Source: Psychroserpens luteus
Lineage (GTDB): Bacteria; Bacteroidota; Bacteroidia; Flavobacteriales; Flavobacteriaceae
NCBI RefSeq assembly: GCF_015319355.1
Contig: NZ_JADILU010000005.1
Location: forward strand, 372,001 to 436,000
Reading direction: 5' to 3'
Length of the DNA stretch: 64,000 nucleotides
Shown here: in pieces, positions 52,980-61,955 of the stretch
Position numbering within the stretch: the stretch's first letter is position 1
Layout of the letters: every line of letters begins with the position of its first letter
Program-made: the position numbers and the translations under genes
Notes under the pieces: model-generated
What the model saw: the letters and a program-made list of their open reading frames with translations, nothing else
What the model was told of the DNA's origin: nothing
Database searches by the model: none

Positions 52980-54089
52980 ATGCCTAAAGCTAGAGAAACT
53001 GTTTTAGAAATAGATTTAAAAGCGCTCAAACATAATTATGAGTATATTAAATCAAAACTTAAGAGTAATACCAAAATATTAGCGGTAGTTAAGGCATTTG
53101 CCTATGGTAGTGATGCTAATGAGATTGCTAATTATTTACAAAATTTAGAAGTAGATTATTTTGCAGTTGCTTACCTTAGTGAAGGCGTTGCTCTTCGTGA
53201 TGCTGGAATTAAAACACCAATTTTAGTACTCCATCCTCAAGCTATAAATTTTAAAACCTTAATTGAACGTTGCTTAGAACCGAGTTTGTATAACGCTAAA
53301 ATTTTAAATGAATTTATAACTATTGCTTCCAAAGAAAAACAAAGCAACTATCCTGTTCATATTAAATTTAATACTGGACTCAATAGATTAGGTTTTGGAG
53401 AAAATGAAGTGGATTATGTGGTTTCTAAAGCTTCGGAAACATCTGCCATTAAAGTGAAATCTATTTTTTCACATTTAGCTGCAAGCGAAGATCTCACTGA
53501 AAAAGCATTTACAGAGCGTCAAATAAAAACATTTAAGTCTATTTCAGAAAAATTCTCTAACGCTATTGGCTATAAGCCTATATTACATTTAGCAAATACA
53601 TCTGGTATTTTAAACTATCCTGAAGCACATTTAGACATGGTGAGAACTGGCATTGGGCTGTATGGTTATGGAAATTCTGAAAAAGAAAATGAACACCTAA
53701 TTCCTATTGCAACACTCAAATCTGTCATTTCCCAAATTCATATTATCAAAAAAGGAGAAACCGTAGGCTACAATAGAGCATATAAAAGTGACGGTTTAAT
53801 AAAAACAGCTACAATACCAATTGGTCATGCAGATGGAATTGGCAGACAATATGGTAATAAAAAAGGCTTTGTTACTATAAATGGAAAAAAAGCACTAATC
53901 ATTGGAAATGTTTGTATGGATATGATTATGATTGATATCACAGATATTGATTGCCATGAAGGTGATGAAGTTATTATTTTTGGTAATCACCCTAACGCTT
54001 CTCAATTTGCACGAACAGCAAATACAATATCCTACGAAATTATCACCGCAATCTCACAACGCGTAAAACGCTTAATTATAGATAATTAG
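52980..54089 (+). CDS. alr: Alanine racemase (stand-alone)
   Basis: 369 aa from the ATG at 52980, 1 nt after the tdk stop; the longer ORF starts inside tdk. PLP lysine in LAVVKAFAYGSD, catalytic Tyr in VGYNRAYKS, and FNTGLNRLGF, LANTSGI and GNVCMDMIMIDITD. Converts L-alanine to D-alanine for peptidoglycan. The domain stands alone, not fused to MurF as in some Bacteroidetes. Confidence 0.93.
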   Translation: MPKARETVLEIDLKALKHNYEYIKSKLKSNTKILAVVKAFAYGSDANEIANYLQNLEVDYFAVAYLSEGVALRDAGIKTPILVLHPQAINFKTLIERCLEPSLYNAKILNEFITIASKEKQSNYPVHIKFNTGLNRLGFGENEVDYVVSKASETSAIKVKSIFSHLAASEDLTEKAFTERQIKTFKSISEKFSNAIGYKPILHLANTSGILNYPEAHLDMVRTGIGLYGYGNSEKENEHLIPIATLKSVISQIHIIKKGETVGYNRAYKSDGLIKTATIPIGHADGIGRQYGNKKGFVTINGKKALIIGNVCMDMIMIDITDIDCHEGDEVIIFGNHPNASQFARTANTISYEIITAISQRVKRLIIDN

Positions 54090-54166
54090 ATAATTTACAT
54101 TAAAAACTGTGACTTTTTAACTACATTAGTGTCTTATAATTATCTAACTAATAAATATTAAAAATT

Positions 54167-54571
54167 ATGTTGAAAGAATTTAAGAATTTCATTATGACAG
54201 GTAATGTCATAGATTTTGCAGTTGCTGTTATTATGGCTGGTGCTCTAGGTGCTGTTATAAACGGTTTCGTTTCTAAAATTGCTATGCCACTTATTGGTTT
54301 AGCAACTGGAGGGAAGAGTTTCTCGGACATGTTTTGGACTCCAGGAGATGAAGTTTATGCAACAGTTGCAGCTGCCAAAGAAGCAGGCGTTGCGGCTGTA
54401 GAATATGGTGCATGGATTGACACCATCGTTAGTTTAATCGTAGTTGGTTTTGTAATGTTTATGCTTGTAAAAGCTTACAACAAAACAAAAAAACCAGTTG
54501 AAGCTCCGGCTCCAGCAGGACCATCTGATAATGATTTATTAATGGAAATCAGAGACGCATTAAAAAAATAA
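54167..54571 (+). CDS. mscL: Large-conductance mechanosensitive channel
   Basis: 134 aa. N-terminal amphipathic helix and TM1 (KEFKNFIMTGNVIDFAVAVIMAGALGAVINGFVS), abbreviated here to its ends KEFKNFIMTG and VIDFAVAVIM. A periplasmic loop, TM2 (DTIVSLIVVGFVMFMLVKAYN) and a cytosolic helical bundle ending LLMEIRDALKK follow. Releases solutes on hypo-osmotic shock. A terminator follows. Confidence 0.95.
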   Translation: MLKEFKNFIMTGNVIDFAVAVIMAGALGAVINGFVSKIAMPLIGLATGGKSFSDMFWTPGDEVYATVAAAKEAGVAAVEYGAWIDTIVSLIVVGFVMFMLVKAYNKTKKPVEAPAPAGPSDNDLLMEIRDALKK

Positions 54572-54614
54572 TGACTTATAGCTTACCGCTACATTATATA
54601 TTTTAATTAAACTT

Positions 54615-54646
54615 AAACCGCTTCATAACTGAAGCGGTTTTTTTTA
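54615..54646 (+). terminator. Intrinsic terminator of mscL
   Basis: AAACCGCTTC-ATAACT-GAAGCGGTTT followed by T6. Confidence 0.93.
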
Positions 54647-54779
54647 TTGAATTCTTAAAATTTTGATTTTAAAATCATTAAACCTCACTTAATAACTAGT
54701 TTTTTTAACAAAAAAAGTATGTTTCTAAAATGGTTTAATCTAATAAAAACTATAATTTTATCCTTTAAAATCTCATATT

Positions 54780-55769
54780 ATGAAAGTTGCTGTAGTTGGT
54801 GCCACTGGTTTAGTTGGCGAAGTCATGCTTAAAGTTCTTGCTGAACGTAATTTCCCTATTTCAGAATTAATTCCTGTTGCTTCAGAGCGCTCAATTGGGA
54901 AGCTAATTTCGTTTAAAGATAAGGACTATGAAGTGGTTGGGATGCAAACTGCTATTGACATGAAACCTAATGTAGCATTATTTTCTGCAGGTGGTGATAC
55001 GTCCTTAGAATGGGCTCCAAAATTTGCTGAAGCTGGTATTACTGTTATTGATAATTCTTCGGCTTGGAGAATGGATCAATCAAAAAGACTCGTTGTTCCT
55101 GAGATTAATGCTGATCAATTAACTTCCGAAGATAAAATTATTGCAAATCCAAATTGCTCAACCATACAAATGGTTTTGGCTTTAGCTCCTCTTCATAAAA
55201 AATACAAAATCAAACGTATTGTTGTGTCTACATACCAATCTATTACAGGAACTGGTATAAAAGCTGTAAAACAATTAGAAAATGAGATGGCTGGTATCAA
55301 AGGTGAAATGGCATATCCTTATCCTATTCACCAAAATGCAATTCCACATTGTGATGTCTTTGAAGACAATGGTTATACAAAAGAGGAAATGAAATTGGTG
55401 AGAGAAACGCAGAAAATATTGGATGATCGCACTATTGCAGTAACAGCAACTGCTGTAAGAATTCCTACTGCTGGCGGACACAGTGAGGCTATAAATGTTG
55501 AATTTGAGAATGATTTTGATTTAGTTGAAGTAAGGCATTTATTAAACAATTCTCCAGGAATAGTTGTGCAAGACAATATAGATGTAAATACATATCCAAT
55601 GCCAATTTATGCTAACGGAAAAGATGATGTTTTCGTTGGTAGAATTCGTCGTGATGGTTCACAACCCAACACTCTAAATTTATGGGTTGTAAGTGATAAT
55701 CTTAGAAAAGGTGCTGCAACAAATACCATTCAAATTGCTGAACATTTATTAAAACGAAATTTATTATAG
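54780..55769 (+). CDS. asd: Aspartate-semialdehyde dehydrogenase
   Basis: 329 aa. NADP-binding VGATGLVGEVMLKVL at the N-terminus, nucleophilic Cys in IIANPNCSTIQM (about residue 127), and TAVRIPTAGGHSEAINVEF with the catalytic His. Reduces aspartyl phosphate in lysine/threonine/methionine and cell-wall diaminopimelate synthesis. Single gene. Confidence 0.95.
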   Translation: MKVAVVGATGLVGEVMLKVLAERNFPISELIPVASERSIGKLISFKDKDYEVVGMQTAIDMKPNVALFSAGGDTSLEWAPKFAEAGITVIDNSSAWRMDQSKRLVVPEINADQLTSEDKIIANPNCSTIQMVLALAPLHKKYKIKRIVVSTYQSITGTGIKAVKQLENEMAGIKGEMAYPYPIHQNAIPHCDVFEDNGYTKEEMKLVRETQKILDDRTIAVTATAVRIPTAGGHSEAINVEFENDFDLVEVRHLLNNSPGIVVQDNIDVNTYPMPIYANGKDDVFVGRIRRDGSQPNTLNLWVVSDNLRKGAATNTIQIAEHLLKRNLL

Positions 55770-55842
55770 TGACTTCACATTTTTAGGTAGGGTTTTGTAG
55801 ACTCAAATTGTTTTATTAGTAGAAACATTATGATGTTATTTT

Positions 55843-55890
55843 ACAACAAGTGATTTTTATGGTTTTTTCAACCAAACCACTTCTTGTTGT
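55843..55890. repeat. Imperfect long hairpin
   Basis: ACAACAAG-TG ... CA-CTTCTTGTTGT with inner pairing GGTTTT/AACCAA; about 48 nt. Not followed by a T run. Lies 74 nt after asd and 82 nt before the cytochrome gene. Confidence 0.45.
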
Positions 55891-55904
55891 CTGATAAAAA
55901 GCGC

Positions 55905-55943
55905 ATTACAACTAATTAATTATATTTAGAATTAGTTTGTAAT
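55905..55943. repeat. Inverted repeat upstream of the diheme cytochrome gene
   Basis: ATTACAACTAATT and AATTAGTTTGTAAT, 13 of 14 positions paired with one bulge. It ends 28 nt before the start codon, so it would overlap the promoter or leader. Confidence 0.45.
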
Positions 55944-55971
55944 TATATTTACTATCCAAATTTTACTATAA

Positions 55972-57342
55972 ATGTTGAGAAATTACCTAAAGTTTTTGAG
56001 TATATTTTCGTTAGTCTTGGGATTTATTTCATGTGGCGATGACGATAATTATGTGCCAATAACAATTGACGCAAATATAGATGTTGTTGAAGTATCTCAA
56101 AATAGTTTTATAACAATTGATGTATTAGTTAATGATACTAATGTCCCTAATAACGGAATATTGGATGCTTTGACAACTCAAAACGGAACAACTCAAGTTT
56201 TAGACCCAAATTCAACTCCAAACAACCCATTAGATGATGTTATACTATACACACCTAATATAGACTTTGTTGGAAGCGATTCATTTGAATATACAATATG
56301 TGATGGCAATAATAACTGCGGAATAGGAACGGTCAACATTACTGTAACTCCAATATCTACAGTAAGTTTCAATTTAGATGAAATGCCTTACGATACGCTT
56401 TCAGAATACAACTTTTTTGATGGCGCCTTGAATAATTTGAATCCAGCATATGGTGTAATACCTTATGATTTAAATTCAACATTATTTACAGATTACGCAC
56501 ATAAAAAAAGATTTGTATGGATGCCAGATGGTACTAAAGCAAATTACAATAGTGATTTTACACCTTTAGATTTCCCTGTAGGGTCTGTTCTTATCAAAAA
56601 TTTTTATTATGATAATGTACAACCAAGTAATACATCGCGAATTATAGAAACAAGGTTAATGTATATGACAGCAGACGGATGGGATTTCGCAAATTATATA
56701 TGGAATAACGAACAAACTGAAGCAACATTTACAGATGATGGAAGCGTTACCGATGTTGAATGGGTAGAAAATGGCATAATTAAAAATGCTACTTATAGAG
56801 TTCCTTCAATAAATGAATGTTTTGCTTGTCATAATAAGTTTGGTACACCTGTGCCAATAGGGCCAAAACCACAAAACTTAAATAGAGATTTAAGTTATCA
56901 AGATGGTAGTACTGCAAATCAATTACAAAAATGGATTGAAATTGGGTATTTAGAAAATAGTCTTCCTACATCAATAGTCACAACAGTTAATTGGGAAGAT
57001 GAGACTTTAGATTTAAATTTAAGAGTACGCTCATACTTAGATATTAATTGTGCGCATTGTCACTCAGAAGAAAGCTATTGTGAATATAGACCTATGCGTT
57101 TTGCTTTTAATGAAAATGAAGATGATACAAACAAAGGTGTATGTGTAGAACCAGATACACAAATTGACGGTACATCTTTTATAGTAGCGCCTGGAAATAT
57201 AGATGCTTCTGTATTAACGTTTAGAATATCATCAATTGAAGAACAAAATAGAATGCCTTTACTGGGAAGAACTCTCAAACATGAAGAAGGTGTTAGATTA
57301 ATAGAAGAATGGATAAACTCTCTTAGTGGAGAATGTCAATAA
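55972..57342 (+). CDS. SO2930-type diheme c-type cytochrome lipoprotein
   Basis: 456 aa. Lipoprotein signal peptide ends GFISC (Cys21). Residues ~30-125 form an Ig/cadherin-like domain (VLVNDTNVPNNG, YTPNIDFVGSDSFEYTICD). The rest carries two haem-binding CxxCH sites, NECFACHNKF and NCAHCHSEE, in the framework NSTLFTDYAHKKRF, YRVPSINECF and RMPLLGRT known from SO2930 proteins. Outer-membrane or periplasmic redox protein. It is followed at 17 nt by two tandem T9SS FG-GAP genes, suggesting a shared expression unit. Confidence 0.85.
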   Translation: MLRNYLKFLSIFSLVLGFISCGDDDNYVPITIDANIDVVEVSQNSFITIDVLVNDTNVPNNGILDALTTQNGTTQVLDPNSTPNNPLDDVILYTPNIDFVGSDSFEYTICDGNNNCGIGTVNITVTPISTVSFNLDEMPYDTLSEYNFFDGALNNLNPAYGVIPYDLNSTLFTDYAHKKRFVWMPDGTKANYNSDFTPLDFPVGSVLIKNFYYDNVQPSNTSRIIETRLMYMTADGWDFANYIWNNEQTEATFTDDGSVTDVEWVENGIIKNATYRVPSINECFACHNKFGTPVPIGPKPQNLNRDLSYQDGSTANQLQKWIEIGYLENSLPTSIVTTVNWEDETLDLNLRVRSYLDINCAHCHSEESYCEYRPMRFAFNENEDDTNKGVCVEPDTQIDGTSFIVAPGNIDASVLTFRISSIEEQNRMPLLGRTLKHEEGVRLIEEWINSLSGECQ

Positions 57343-57359
57343 ATTAAAATTATAAAATT

Positions 57360-59381
57360 ATGAAATCAAAATTACTCGTATTAACAATTTTGGCGATAGC
57401 ATTTTGCGTCCCATCTTTTGGACAACCGGCTAATGATGTTATTAGTGGTGCTATTCCAATTACCCCTTCTCCAGAAGGAACGGGTTGTTCTTCACCAAGT
57501 TTTTATCTGCCTTTTTCAACAGATGGAACTACAGATAGTGGTCTTCAAGGATCTTGTACCTCATCTGGTAATGATCAATTCTTCACATGGACTGCAACAA
57601 CTAACGCTTTGTTTTTTGAATCTAACAGTCCAGGATATCCTGGAATAGTAATATGGAATGCAGCAGGAACTACTGAAATTACATGCGCAAATACAATTGT
57701 AACCGAAAATGTCTATGGCTGGAACATTGGTGATGATTTAATTATTCAAATTTATGATTTTGCGACAGATTCTGATGTAGCTTTCTGTTTAGAAGCTATT
57801 AATTACACTCCTCCTCCTCCTTCTCCAGTTACCTTTACTTCACAATCTTCTGGAACATCTGGAAGTTATAAAGTTGGAGTAGTTGATATGAATGGTGATT
57901 TCCTTGATGATATGGTTTCTATTTCTTCAACTAATGTAAATATTAGAGAACAAAACAGCACTGGTGGTTTTACAACTAAAAATATTACAACCTCAAATGC
58001 AGATTACCCTCCAACTTGGAGTTTCGTGGCTGCAGATTATGACAGAAATGGTTATACGGATTTATTATATGGAGGTGGTAGTGGTGTAACGTTTATGAAA
58101 GCAAATAGCACAGGAACAGGTTTTACTGAAATTTCTGGTCCTGAAGATATTTTTTCTCAGCGCTCAAACTTTGTAGATATAAATAATGATGGTAATCTCG
58201 ATGCCTTTGTTTGTCATGATGTTGCACCAAACGTTTACTATCTAAATGATGGTAGCGGAAACCTTAATTTTTACCAATCTAATGATCCCAGTGCTCCATA
58301 TGAGCTAGGTAATTATTCTTCAGGTGGTGATTATGGATCTATATGGATAGATTACGATAACGATAGGGATTTAGATTTATTTATTGCCAAATGCGGTGGT
58401 GAAGTAGCTCGTCGTACAAATGTAATGTATACAAACGATGGAAATGAAAACTACACCGAAAATGCAGCTGCAATTGGTTTAGCAGATCCAATGCAAACTT
58501 GGTCTGCTGCTTGGGGAGATTTTGATAGTGATGGAGATATGGATGTTTTTATTGGAGCTAGTTCTGGATCTCATAAATTAATGAGAAATGATAACGGTAT
58601 ATTCACAGATATAACTACAGGCTCAGGTATTAGTACACTTACAAGTAATTCAACAGAAACTGTAACCTTTGACTTTGATAATGATGGTAACTTAGACTTA
58701 GTATCTGGTCGTAACATTTTATATGGTAAAGGTGATATGACTTTTGATGTTTACCCAAATGTTTTTCCTGGATCTGGTTCTTACGGTGATCTAAATAATG
58801 ATGGATATATTGATTCTTTCAATTCTGGTTCTATATATTTTAATAATGCTGAAAGCAATAACAATTGGATTAAAATACATACTATAGGAACTGTAAGTAA
58901 CATAAACGGTATTGGAGCTCGTGTTGAAGTACACACACCATCAGGTATTAAAATTAGAGATGTAAAGAGTGGTGATGGGTTTAGATATATGAATTCATTA
59001 AACACACATATAGGTATAGGTACAGATGCGACTATTAATAGCGTTGTAATTTATTGGCCTTCTGGTGTAATAGATACCATTACAAATCCAACTATTAATG
59101 GTTCATTAGAAATTATTGAAGGAGATACATTAAGTTTAGAAAACTCTCTAACTAATGAATTAATCATTTATCCTAACCCAGCAAAAGATGTTTTAAACAT
59201 TAGTTCATTAGAATTAAATGACGCTATGATTTATACAATCTTTGATATTACAGGTAAAAGAGTTTTGAATTCTAAACTTAAAGACTCATCAATTGATATT
59301 TCCAATTTATCGCCTGGTAATTATATTTTACGAATTGTATCAGGAAATTTGATAAAGAGTCAAAAATTTATCAAATATTAA
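57360..59381 (+). CDS. T9SS-secreted FG-GAP/VCBS repeat protein with ASPIC/UnbV domain, copy A
   Basis: 673 aa. Signal peptide ends PSFGQ. An N-terminal beta domain (~20-150) is followed by seven-bladed-propeller type FG-GAP repeats with Ca-binding D-x-D-x-D-G motifs (DYDRNGYTDLLYG, DINNDGNLDAFV, DYDNDRDLDLFI, DFDSDGDMDVFIGAS). Then come an ASPIC/UnbV domain (NGIGARVEVHTPSG, YWPSGVID) and a type A T9SS sorting tail (IYPNPAKDVLNISS, LSPGNYILRIV, KSQKFIKY). Copy B downstream is highly similar from residue ~150 on. Probable secreted binding or enzyme-like surface protein; CRTAC1 family. Confidence 0.88.
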   Translation: MKSKLLVLTILAIAFCVPSFGQPANDVISGAIPITPSPEGTGCSSPSFYLPFSTDGTTDSGLQGSCTSSGNDQFFTWTATTNALFFESNSPGYPGIVIWNAAGTTEITCANTIVTENVYGWNIGDDLIIQIYDFATDSDVAFCLEAINYTPPPPSPVTFTSQSSGTSGSYKVGVVDMNGDFLDDMVSISSTNVNIREQNSTGGFTTKNITTSNADYPPTWSFVAADYDRNGYTDLLYGGGSGVTFMKANSTGTGFTEISGPEDIFSQRSNFVDINNDGNLDAFVCHDVAPNVYYLNDGSGNLNFYQSNDPSAPYELGNYSSGGDYGSIWIDYDNDRDLDLFIAKCGGEVARRTNVMYTNDGNENYTENAAAIGLADPMQTWSAAWGDFDSDGDMDVFIGASSGSHKLMRNDNGIFTDITTGSGISTLTSNSTETVTFDFDNDGNLDLVSGRNILYGKGDMTFDVYPNVFPGSGSYGDLNNDGYIDSFNSGSIYFNNAESNNNWIKIHTIGTVSNINGIGARVEVHTPSGIKIRDVKSGDGFRYMNSLNTHIGIGTDATINSVVIYWPSGVIDTITNPTINGSLEIIEGDTLSLENSLTNELIIYPNPAKDVLNISSLELNDAMIYTIFDITGKRVLNSKLKDSSIDISNLSPGNYILRIVSGNLIKSQKFIKY

Positions 59382-59386
59382 ACATT

Positions 59387-59417
59387 AAAGCCTCTAAATT
59401 AATAATTTAGAGGCTTT
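59387..59417 (+). terminator. Intrinsic terminator of copy A
   Basis: AAAGCCTCTAAATT-AAT-AATTTAGAGGCTTT followed by T4 or more. The AGCCTCTA core is shared with the terminator of copy B, as expected if the terminator was duplicated with the gene. Confidence 0.93.
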
Positions 59418-59452
59418 TTTTACTATTTTTAAGCACATTAATTACTTCAACT

Positions 59453-61867
59453 ATGAAAAAAATTACCCTCGCACTTTTTTTATTTAGTGCATTTTTTAGC
59501 TTTTCTCAAACTTTAAATCAACCTGCGAGTTGGCCCAACTCAAATTGGACTATTACAGGTAATTATCTAACAGGCGCAACAATATTTGAGGCAGATCCTA
59601 CTGTAAGTACAAACTTCGCATATGACGATGATGATGCTCTAAATGGTCATGACGATGATATTGCAGCAGAATCTCCTGTGATAAACTTAACAGCTGCCTA
59701 CAATGCCACTGAAACTTGGATTACTGTTGGAACTAGTTATGTGTTTCATGATTTTGGTGAAATTTTAATCCTTCAATATTGGGATGCAGATTCAGGTTCT
59801 TGGGTTAATTGGGGAAATGAATTATCGGGAACTCAAAATCCGCCAACAGATAATTTTTGTTCTGGAACTTATGAAAATTTTTCATCTGATCCATTAAATA
59901 TCTCATCATTTAGTACAAATCAATTAAGTAACTTTAGATATAGAATTTCTTATGATGACAACAATATTTGGGGATATGGTTTTTGTTTTAATTCTCCTAC
60001 CATAAGTTCTCAAATACCTCCTGCTTGTCCAAATATTTCAAATTTAAGCATATCTAATATTAATGTAAATTCAGCTAATGTATATTGGCAACAAGGTAGT
60101 ACAGAAACAAGTTGGGAAATTGCTGTACAAGCTCCAGGTTCTGGAATACCTTCTGGTTCTGGCACTTCTACAACATCAAATAACCCTTATCCAGTTTCTG
60201 GATTGGCTTCATCTACGTCTTATGAGATTTTTGTAAGAGGTTTTTGTGGTGGTACAGATTACAGTAATTGGGTTGGTCCTTTAACCTTTACTACATTATT
60301 AGACTCTCGTGTTAATTTTTCAACGCAATCAATTTCAATTGGAAATTACGATCTTACTGTAGTAGACATGAATGGAGATCATTTAGATGATATTGTCTCT
60401 GCGTCTTCATCTAATGTTAATGTTCATTATCAATTAAGCACAGGAGGATTTAACGAAGTTGATATCTCTACTCCTAACGCAGATTTCTTACCTGGATGGA
60501 GTATGGCAGCTGCAGATTATAATAGAGATGGGCAAACAGATTTATTATATGGCTCTGGTAGTGGTGTAAGTTTTATGAAGTCAAACAGTACTGGCACAGG
60601 TTTTACACAGTTTTCTGTACCAGACTATGTTTTTTCTCAACGCTCAAATTTTATAGATATCAATAATGATGGTAACCTCGATGCATTTGTTTGTCATGAT
60701 GTAGCGCCAAATGTATACTATATAAATGATGGATCAGGAAATCTTACATTCTACCAGTCTAATGTAACTCCTACCGCTCCTGTAAACTTAGGAGATTATG
60801 CTTCTGGAGGAAATTATGGCTCTATCTGGATAGATTATGATAACGATAGAGACATGGATATGTTTATTGCTAAATGTGGAGGTAGTGAAGCTAGAAGAAC
60901 AAACATTATGATGACTAATAATGGTGATGGTACTTTTAGTGAAAATGCACAAGCTTTAGGCCTTGCCGATATTATTCAAACTTGGTCTTCATCTTGGGGA
61001 GATTATGATAACGATGGTGACATGGATGTATTCGTTGGCGCAAGTTCAGGAAATCATAAACTTATGAGAAATAATGGAAATAGCACATTTACAGATGTGA
61101 CTACAGGAGCGGGAGTTACTGGAGCGCCTACTGGACATGAAAATGTAAGTTATGATATTGATAATGATGGGTATTTAGATATCTTATGTAATGGTACTAT
61201 TCTCTACGGAAAAGGAGATTTAACATTCGAAGACGCAGATAATGGGCAATTAAACTATAAAAACGGATCATTTGGAGATTTAAATAGTGATGGTTTTATA
61301 GATGCTTATTATAACGGAACCATCTATTGGAACCTTACAACACCTAACAATTGGATTACAATTAATACAGTTGGTGTACAGAGTAACATTGATGGTATTG
61401 GAGCAAGAGTTGAAATTACAACTAGTAACGGTACTCAAATTAGAGATGTAAGAAGTGGAGAAGGATTTGAATTCATGAGTACTTTAAATACACACTTCGG
61501 AATTGGAACTGAAACTGAAATTGATAATATAACTATTTACTGGCCATCTGGTGTAATCGACGTTATATCTGACCCAGCAATTAACACACCTCTTGAAGTT
61601 ATTGAAGGAGCAACGCTTTCTTTAGAAAATTCTTTTGTAAATGATTTGGTAATTTACCCTAATCCAACTAAAGACGTATTAAAAATATCAAGTACAGAAA
61701 GTTTACAGGATGCTATTTATACTATTTTTGATATCAATGGTAAACGTGTTATGAATTCTAAATTAAACCAAAACACGATTGATGTAAGCACTCTTAACAC
61801 AGGGAATTATATTTTAAGAATTGTTTCTGGTAACAGTATTAAAAGTCAGAAGTTTATTAAACAATAA
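59453..61867 (+). CDS. T9SS-secreted FG-GAP/VCBS repeat protein with fibronectin III and ASPIC/UnbV domains, copy B
   Basis: 804 aa. Signal peptide ends FSFSQ. Residues ~20-190 are a beta-sandwich domain absent from copy A. A fibronectin type III domain follows (~192-282; VNSANVYWQQGSTETSWEI, SSTSYEIFVRGFCG). The rest parallels copy A: FG-GAP repeats (DYNRDGQTDLLYG, DINNDGNLDAFV, DYDNDRDMDMFIAKCGG, DYDNDGDMDVFVGAS), ASPIC/UnbV (GARVEITTSNG, YWPSGVID) and a type A T9SS tail (YPNPTKDVLKISS, SQKFIKQ). Arose by duplication with exchange of the N-terminal domains. Confidence 0.88.
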   Translation: MKKITLALFLFSAFFSFSQTLNQPASWPNSNWTITGNYLTGATIFEADPTVSTNFAYDDDDALNGHDDDIAAESPVINLTAAYNATETWITVGTSYVFHDFGEILILQYWDADSGSWVNWGNELSGTQNPPTDNFCSGTYENFSSDPLNISSFSTNQLSNFRYRISYDDNNIWGYGFCFNSPTISSQIPPACPNISNLSISNINVNSANVYWQQGSTETSWEIAVQAPGSGIPSGSGTSTTSNNPYPVSGLASSTSYEIFVRGFCGGTDYSNWVGPLTFTTLLDSRVNFSTQSISIGNYDLTVVDMNGDHLDDIVSASSSNVNVHYQLSTGGFNEVDISTPNADFLPGWSMAAADYNRDGQTDLLYGSGSGVSFMKSNSTGTGFTQFSVPDYVFSQRSNFIDINNDGNLDAFVCHDVAPNVYYINDGSGNLTFYQSNVTPTAPVNLGDYASGGNYGSIWIDYDNDRDMDMFIAKCGGSEARRTNIMMTNNGDGTFSENAQALGLADIIQTWSSSWGDYDNDGDMDVFVGASSGNHKLMRNNGNSTFTDVTTGAGVTGAPTGHENVSYDIDNDGYLDILCNGTILYGKGDLTFEDADNGQLNYKNGSFGDLNSDGFIDAYYNGTIYWNLTTPNNWITINTVGVQSNIDGIGARVEITTSNGTQIRDVRSGEGFEFMSTLNTHFGIGTETEIDNITIYWPSGVIDVISDPAINTPLEVIEGATLSLENSFVNDLVIYPNPTKDVLKISSTESLQDAIYTIFDINGKRVMNSKLNQNTIDVSTLNTGNYILRIVSGNSIKSQKFIKQ

Positions 61868-61883
61868 ACTTTTAACAAAATCT

Positions 61884-61920
61884 AAAAAAAGCCTCTACAT
61901 TTATTTGTAGAGGCTTTTTT
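61884..61920 (+). terminator. Intrinsic terminator of copy B
   Basis: AAAAAAAGCCTCTACA-TTTATT-TGTAGAGGCTTTTTT. Confidence 0.93.
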
Positions 61921-61955
61921 GTTTATTTTTGGTAGAACTAAAATAGGTGTGAATT

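Noticed and set aside
54079-54146. Inverted repeat TAGATAATTA / TAATTATCTA between alr and mscL
   Set aside because: Very AT-rich, long loop, no T run; not convincing as a terminator or operator.
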